Below, one piece after another: positions 7,518 through 11,483 of a stretch of 11,483 nucleotides of DNA (the stretch's first letter is position 1; each line of letters begins with the position of its first letter). A program made the position numbers and the translations under genes. The stretch covers positions 1 to 11,483 of the forward strand of contig CALDGX010000029.1 of assembly GCA_937941715.1 (NCBI GenBank), written 5' to 3'. The notes below the pieces were generated by a model. That model was not told the origin of the DNA, ran no database searches, and saw nothing but the letters and a program-made list of their open reading frames with translations. The stretch is from an uncultured Chloracidobacterium sp. (GTDB taxonomy: Bacteria; Acidobacteriota; Blastocatellia; Pyrinomonadales; Pyrinomonadaceae).

Positions 7518-7657
7518 GAGAGCGGACACTCTTGTCCGCATCGCCGCTCGCGGCGAGATCTGTTTGAGAAATGAGCGCGTCAATAACCTTGTCGAGCGTT
7601 GAATTACTGGCGATCTTCGCGTTGACGCTACGCTCATGCACAGGAGTGTCCGCTCTC
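7518..7657. repeat. REP-like composite palindromic element
   Basis: Perfect 14-base inverted ends (GAGAGCGGACACTC at 7518-7531, its complement at 7644-7657) enclose about 112 bases. Pairing extends four more bases with one G-T. The left end also folds alone: GCGGACA-CTCT-TGTCCGC at 7522-7539. Next to it is TCGCCGC-TC-GCGGCGA at 7541-7556. Inside, ATGAGCG+CGTCAA (7571-7583) pairs with TTGACG...CGCTCAT (7622-7637) with a 3-base bulge, and GCGA-TCT-TCGC occupies 7610-7620. The nested, compensated pairing and position three bases after the glmS stop suggest a dispersed REP/MITE-type element. No protein is encoded. Confidence 0.7.
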
Positions 7658-7669
7658 GGTGTTTTCTTT

Positions 7670-7718
7670 AGGCTTTAGCCCAATTTTGCAAAAAGGTTGG
7701 GCCAAGGCCTGATTTTTT
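7670..7718 (+). terminator. Intrinsic terminator downstream of glmS
   Basis: A 14-base stem (7670-7683 with 7697-7710, one T-G wobble and one A-C mismatch) encloses a 13-base loop and is followed by GA and six T. The loop contains the self-complementary TTTTGCAAAA. This is well placed to end the yvcK-glmU-vWA-glmS transcript, 155 bases past glmS. Confidence 0.75.
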
Positions 7719-7894
7719 ATTAAGACTGCTTTCATTTCAAACCTCCGACTATCAGAATGACAAGAAACGGGGGCTTCAAGCGATATTGCGATTCGTTGAC
7801 CATTCGGTTTGTGATATCTCGCCGGAGCAGCAAGTATCACTCATCTATCAAAGATCGACGGGCTCGATCAGGCAAGCCGTGACCGCTCTGCGGG
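7719..7894. other. Intergenic tail between convergent genes
   Basis: No gene is recognisable. A short inverted repeat GATCGA-CGGGC-TCGATC (7853-7869) lies 25 bases beyond the stop of the minus-strand repeat-protein gene. On that strand it is followed only by TTTGATAG, so it would be a weak terminator at best. Confidence 0.35.
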
Positions 7895-10627
7895 TTAGTG
7901 AGCGATCAGATCGATGTTGTTCAGCTCGTCGTATGCTGTAAGAACCTGGGGCGAGAATGTGAATCGTTTGGACCGTGCCGATACGATGTATGTCGATCCG
8001 GGCAGGAGTCCGTCGACACTGAAGTTGCCGAAGCTATTCGTGAGGGTTGAGATCGCCGTGCCATCCGAACCCGTCACTGTGATCAGGGCCCCTGAGACAG
8101 GTGAGCCCAATGAGGTGACCGCTCGGCCGTACAGAGTCGCCGCGGCGGCCGTCGGAGCCTCCAGAAATGCGTACTGAAAAAACTCCGTGACTCCGCCGGA
8201 TCCGCCCTGGAGGCCGCCGCTGGCGAGCCCCGAGGCCCGGATCAGAAGGTTCTGTCCTGTCGGAAGGTTGAGGCCGGTAAGGCTGAAGGAAGAGACGGCA
8301 GGAGAGGCAGGTGCCGTTTTCCGAGCGGACGAGGCAGGTCTTGCCGCTATCGAGCCGGAACCGAGAGCGGTCCACGTCAGCCCTCGATCGGTTGATAATT
8401 CAAATTTCGTCTGGCTCAGCTGCGGCCCACCACCGTCTCGGGTCCAGGAGATCGTCGTCTTAGTGACCGCCATACTTTGCAGGCTATAACTAGGGTTTGC
8501 GATCAGGGCCACGCGGCTGCGAGCGACGCCGCCGACTGTCGCGAAGTCGCCGCCGATCAGCACCTTGCCGTCCTCGCGCACCGTTGCCGCGTAAACCGTC
8601 GAATCGACATTCGGATCGAAGCCCGTATCCGATCCGCCCGAGTCGATACGTGCGAGGTGGTTACGCGTGATGGCGTTCACCTTGGTAAATGTACCGCCGA
8701 GTACGACGCTTCCATCGGACTGCCCCGAAAATGTCAGCACGGTGTTGTTAGCGCTGGCGTTATATGACGTCACGAGGCTGCCGTTGCTGTTGAGCAGCGC
8801 CAGACGAAATCGCGATTGGCCGCCGACATTGAGAAAATTGCCGCCGATCAGTATTCGTCCATCAGGATACCGAAGCGCGGCGTAAACTGTATTATCGATG
8901 GTCGTCGTAAATCCCGTATCGATAGAGTCGAACGCATTGACTTTCGCGAGGCGAGCGTTTGAGACCGTCATGGACGCAAATTTCCCACCGAAGATGAATC
9001 CGCCTTCGGGAAGAGGAACGATCGTTTCAACGGTATCGCTGATAGGTAGATCGGGACCAGCCGCCACCGCCCCGCTCGACGAAATGCGCGCAAGCCGGGC
9101 GCGGGGGGTGGAGTTGATGGAGGTAAAATCGCCGCCTATTAGAATGTTGCCATCCGGTTGTATCGCGATCGCGCGCACGGTGCTGTTCACGTCCGGCGCA
9201 AATGTCGGGTCAAGCGTACCGTCTGCGTTGATACGTGCAAAGTGGCCTCGCGGCGAACCGTTGATGCTCGTAAAATCTCCGCCGATCAGAATTCTGCCGT
9301 CCGGCTGAACTGCGACCGCGAGCACGGCGAAATTCGCATTCGGATTAAACGTGTTGTCAGGCGTCCCGTCTCTCGATATCCTCGCGAGCCGTGTCCTCGT
9401 CTGTCCTCCGATCGAGGTAAAATCGCCGCCGAGCAGCATTTTGCCGTCGGATTGGACCGCTGTTGCAAATACCGTGTCATCGGCGTTCGGGTCGGTATCT
9501 ACGTCGACCGACCCGTCACGATCAAGGCGGGCAAGATTGAAACGTGATATCGAGTTTACTGCGTCGAATATGCCGCCAACGATGATCTTGCCGTCGGGCT
9601 GGGCGAGAACCGTTTTTGGAGTGCCGTTAATGTCCGTCGTTAACGTCGAATCAACAAGTCCATCGGATCTGATCCTCGCTATGCCCGGATGAGATTCCCC
9701 GCCGACAGTTGTAAAGGTGCCTCCGATCAGAATTTGACCGTCAGCCTGCACGTCGATCGAATCTACGATGTTGTCCGCGATATCAATATTTAGCGTACTA
9801 TCGAGCGACCCGCCGACATTCAGCCGGGCCAACCTTTTACGGGACGTCCCCCCGACCGTCTGAAAATAGCCGCCGAGCAGCAATTTTCCGTCCGGCTGAA
9901 ACTTCATCGTCTGCACCACATTGTCAGCTGAGAGGTTCGTCGACGAATTGTCGATCGACCCGTCAGCATTCAGACGCACAAGATACTGGTGGAGCACGCC
10001 GCCTACGGTAGCGAAATTTCCGCCGGCGTAGATCTTGCCGTCGGGGCCGATGGCTATTGACTGTACCGCCCCCGAACCCAAGTTGGCATTAAACGTTTCA
10101 TCGATCCGGCCGTCGGGTTTCAATCGAGCGATGGCCCTCCTCGTAACGCCCCAAACGTTACTAAAATTACCGCCCACAAGGATCTTGCCGTCAGCCTGGA
10201 CTGCAACGGCGTAAACGATATTGTTGATCTGCGATTCGAAAGAATGGTCGACCGAACCGTCAGCCTGCAGCAACGCGGCGCCGTACGTCAATTTGTTGTC
10301 GACCTGTGAAATAGAGCCGCCCACGACGATCCTGCCGTCATTCAGCAACGCGATATCATTTACGAATCCACCATGGAAGTCGGGCGCGAGCGGATCGGGC
10401 GTTCCGTCGTTGTACAACCGTGCAAGCCCGGAGCGGCCCTGACCTGCGATAGTGTTATATGCCCCGGCGACGATCAATTTCCCATCCGGCTGCCTCACGG
10501 CACATATAAAAGACCCGCTTGTGATCGGGGCATACCCATCAAGAGCAGACTGAGCACTGACCACCTGATTGGTGAAAAAAAATGCGGCTACGCAGGCCGC
10601 TAAGGCCAGTCGATTTAATACGATCAT
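7895..10627 (-). CDS. Secreted delta-60 repeat (beta-propeller-like) protein
   Basis: From the chosen ATG at 10627 the product is 910 residues. It has a clear signal peptide (hydrophobic 7-18, cut after VVSA25). Residues about 33-713 are some 14 tandem repeats of 46-52 residues with the pattern V-x-PDGKILIGGDF-(T)-x-G-R-LARL-x-DGSxDxTF. This is the delta-60 repeat family, which is expected to form beta-propellers. Residues 714-828 look like a fibronectin-like spacer rich in Ser, Ala and Gly (SQTKFELSTDRGLTW). Residues about 829-910 are a carboxypeptidase-regulatory-like domain (GRAVTSLGSPVSGALITV, then TNSFGNFSVDGL). The open frame extends 71 codons further upstream to 10840, but that stretch is not signal-peptide-like, so the internal ATG is preferred. 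No Shine-Dalgarno is visible. A surface or extracellular binding role is a guess; no catalytic motif was seen. Confidence 0.88.
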   Translation of the reverse strand: MIVLNRLALAACVAAFFFTNQVVSAQSALDGYAPITSGSFICAVRQPDGKLIVAGAYNTIAGQGRSGLARLYNDGTPDPLAPDFHGGFVNDIALLNDGRIVVGGSISQVDNKLTYGAALLQADGSVDHSFESQINNIVYAVAVQADGKILVGGNFSNVWGVTRRAIARLKPDGRIDETFNANLGSGAVQSIAIGPDGKIYAGGNFATVGGVLHQYLVRLNADGSIDNSSTNLSADNVVQTMKFQPDGKLLLGGYFQTVGGTSRKRLARLNVGGSLDSTLNIDIADNIVDSIDVQADGQILIGGTFTTVGGESHPGIARIRSDGLVDSTLTTDINGTPKTVLAQPDGKIIVGGIFDAVNSISRFNLARLDRDGSVDVDTDPNADDTVFATAVQSDGKMLLGGDFTSIGGQTRTRLARISRDGTPDNTFNPNANFAVLAVAVQPDGRILIGGDFTSINGSPRGHFARINADGTLDPTFAPDVNSTVRAIAIQPDGNILIGGDFTSINSTPRARLARISSSGAVAAGPDLPISDTVETIVPLPEGGFIFGGKFASMTVSNARLAKVNAFDSIDTGFTTTIDNTVYAALRYPDGRILIGGNFLNVGGQSRFRLALLNSNGSLVTSYNASANNTVLTFSGQSDGSVVLGGTFTKVNAITRNHLARIDSGGSDTGFDPNVDSTVYAATVREDGKVLIGGDFATVGGVARSRVALIANPSYSLQSMAVTKTTISWTRDGGGPQLSQTKFELSTDRGLTWTALGSGSIAARPASSARKTAPASPAVSSFSLTGLNLPTGQNLLIRASGLASGGLQGGSGGVTEFFQYAFLEAPTAAAATLYGRAVTSLGSPVSGALITVTGSDGTAISTLTNSFGNFSVDGLLPGSTYIVSARSKRFTFSPQVLTAYDELNNIDLIAH
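8489..10531 (-). repeat. Tandem ~147-base coding repeats (delta-60 array)
   Basis: The gene body is a series of about 14 repeats of roughly 140-155 bases. Adjacent units in the middle are conserved at DNA level. The octamer GTAAAATC recurs at 9123, 9270 and 9417, exactly 147 bases (49 codons) apart, each followed by a near-identical CGCCGCC/TCCGCCG stretch. Outer units have diverged and vary in length, so the central ones look like the most recent duplications. Confidence 0.75.
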
Positions 10628-10647
10628 AAAAGTCCGAGTTTGAGTAA

Positions 10648-10675
10648 AGTAAATTAAATTCACAAAAGATGTCAA
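10648..10675 (-). promoter_or_regulatory. Possible promoter of the delta-60 gene
   Basis: On the minus strand a perfect -35 TTGACA (10670-10675) is followed after 16 bases by TTTACT (10648-10653), a 4-of-6 match to the -10 consensus. The surrounding sequence is AT-rich. The predicted transcript would begin about 14 bases before the ATG at 10627, supporting that start and a very short leader. Confidence 0.45.
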
Positions 10676-10888
10676 ACTCCGGCAACAACCGAATGGCCCG
10701 ACGGTTTCGCCCGACCGGAAACACGAAACGACGAGACCGTTGGAATCCAAACTCACAATACGTATGACGATTACCTCTTTGACAAGATCGCCGGAGGCGG
10801 ATCGTTCGAAAAGCTGCGTGTAAGTAGTAGTGAGTTGCAAATCGTGACTTTAGGCAGGACGGTTGAACTACGGTTTTGGGTGAGAGAA
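10676..10888. other. Spacer between repeat protein and transposase relic
   Basis: The minus strand remains open in the delta-60 frame up to 10840, but the translation is low-quality and rich in Cys, Ser and Arg. Nothing recognisable is encoded and no RNA gene, hairpin or repeat stands out. Confidence 0.35.
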
Positions 10889-11322
10889 CTATTGGCCGAC
10901 GACTTGTCGATCACTGCCGCTCGCGCGGGTTTCGTTAGGCTTCACTTCGGCGATAGCCTCATCAACCAGATTCTTCCTGCCTTTCAGAGCAGGCATACGG
11001 AACTTTGCGAGCCCCTTCTGCCGTGCGAGAGCCTACAGTTGGTTGGCTATCGACGTCCGCTCTTGCACAAGTGTCTGCCGGTAGTGCAGCAGGTCCAGTA
11101 CCTCGCGGCTCTCTTCGCACCGCGGCACGATCGCCGGGAACTGTCCTCTCATCAACAGATCCAGGATCGACTCCTCATCCCGAATGTCATTCTTGTGTCT
11201 CGACAACGCAATTCGACGAATCACTCTCGGATCGCCTATCAAGAGCCTCTGTCCACCGTCCGTCAGCATCTTATTGAACCAACACAGACACCCTTTAGCC
11301 TTCGTGCCGATCACCGCCTCGC
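10889..11322 (-). pseudogene. IS110-family transposase remnant
   Basis: Minus-strand translation from about 11322 gives VIGTKAKGCLCWFNKML, then LLIGDPRVIRRIALSRHKND, then RDEESILDLLMRGQFPAIVP, then SREVLDLLHYRQTLVQERT and SIANQL. This is the middle of the DEDD (RuvC-like) N-terminal region of IS110/IS1111 transposases, with the conserved D-P and RHKND/RDEE acidic segments. The frame is broken by TAG at 11033-11035. It then continues in frame as ALARQKGLAKFRMPALKG, which still resembles the family, so the amber codon is an inactivating mutation rather than a natural end. About 140 codons remain of an enzyme normally 330-400 long. Both the first catalytic segment and the entire C-terminal transposase_20 domain are missing. 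Exact edges cannot be set from sequence alone, and no IS ends are recognisable. Confidence 0.8.
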
Positions 11323-11361
11323 TACCAGCTAAGGAATCCAGGGAAATCGGTGACGGTGGAA
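11323..11361 (+). pseudogene. Decayed second copy of the glmS 3' end
   Basis: In one plus-strand frame this reads YQLRNPGKSVTVE, against DQPRNLAKSVTVE at the end of the intact GlmS: nine of 13 residues are identical. At DNA level 26 of the last 30 bases (11332-11361) match 7483-7512, including a 19-base perfect run. The Q and N codons differ only synonymously (CAG/CAA, AAT/AAC), as in diverged coding sequence. Upstream similarity fades into the antisense transposase remnant. Downstream the frame runs on to a TAG at 11407-11409 inside the terminator. It may be an attachment-site duplicate or the stub of another glmS. Too short to be functional. Confidence 0.65.
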
Positions 11362-11391
11362 AAGAAGGCAGACGCGGTCATTTTTCGAGAA

Positions 11392-11427
11392 GGAGCGAAG
11401 TGTGAATAGCATTTCGCTCCATTTTTT
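11392..11427 (+). terminator. Intrinsic terminator after the glmS-like fragment
   Basis: GGAGCGAAGTG (11392-11402) pairs with CATTTCGCTCC (11410-11420), an 11-base stem with one G-T wobble and a 7-base loop, followed by A and six T (then ATTTT). It has no intact gene directly upstream on the plus strand. It could have been the terminator of whatever gene owned the glmS-like 3' end. Confidence 0.75.
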
Positions 11428-11483
11428 ATTTTCGGCCGAGTCCGGTGCAAAGATCCGAGACGCCGGTACCCGACCAGTGTTTT

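Noticed and set aside
7105..7641. A 178-codon minus-strand open frame overlapping the end of glmS
   Set aside because: It lies opposite the strongly conserved isomerase domain of GlmS; its composition is that of an antisense frame in high-GC coding DNA.
7853..7869. Hairpin GATCGA/TCGATC as terminator of the delta-60 gene
   Set aside because: The stem is only six bases and the following minus-strand tract is just TTT then GATAG, too weak to call.
8489..10531. Regularly spaced repeats considered as a CRISPR array
   Set aside because: The period is about 147 bases, the units are in frame and encode delta-60 motifs throughout, so this is a protein repeat array.
10628..10840. N-terminal extension of the delta-60 protein to an ATG at 10840
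   Set aside because: The extra 71 residues would bury a textbook signal peptide and overlap the likely promoter; the ATG at 10627 explains both.
10835..11332. A 165-codon plus-strand open frame opposite the transposase remnant
   Set aside because: It is antisense to the IS110 homology, rich in Arg, His, Ser and Leu, has no recognisable domain, and is best explained as the shadow of the former transposase gene.

Overview
The window reads as bacterial chromosome, moderately GC-rich, with long dense genes on both strands. The closest fit I can argue is an Acidobacteriota-type organism (Blastocatellia/Pyrinomonadaceae-like). The reasons are a Myxococcus-type mglBA pair, secreted proteins with carboxypeptidase-regulatory-like domains, a large delta-60-repeat protein, an IS110 relic, and start codons that mostly lack a Shine-Dalgarno sequence. 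This placement comes from gene content only and is an inference.

Layout. Positions 100-849 (+) encode a secreted protein of unknown role with a carboxypeptidase-regulatory-like beta-sandwich. A 295-base gap follows, holding palindromes and an intrinsic terminator (1086-1120) for the genes coming from the right. Positions 1145-2227 (-) are an mglB-mglA operon: a roadblock protein and its small Ras-like GTPase, known from cell-polarity and motility control. A 327-base divergent control region (2228-2554) separates them from a rightward operon, yvcK (glmR) - glmU - small secreted von Willebrand A (vWA) protein - glmS (2555-7515). Three of these four genes belong to UDP-GlcNAc metabolism. GlmS makes glucosamine-6-phosphate, GlmU performs the last two steps to UDP-GlcNAc, and YvcK/GlmR is a UDP-GlcNAc-binding regulator that stimulates GlmS in Bacillus. 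The vWA gene overlaps glmU by 4 bases, looks more AT-rich than its neighbours, and is the odd member.

The segment downstream of glmS (7516-11340) looks accessory. It has a ~140-base REP-like palindromic element and a strong terminator, then a convergent gene for a ~910-residue secreted protein with about 14 delta-60 repeats (7895-10627, -), then a broken IS110-family transposase (about 10889-11322, -). At its far edge (11332-11361) lies a second, partly decayed copy of the last codons of glmS in the same orientation and reading frame. It includes a perfect 19-base match and is followed by another intrinsic terminator. The 3' end of glmS is the classical attTn7-type target, so this duplication makes 7513-11342 a candidate inserted segment. 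It is the most interesting signal in the window.
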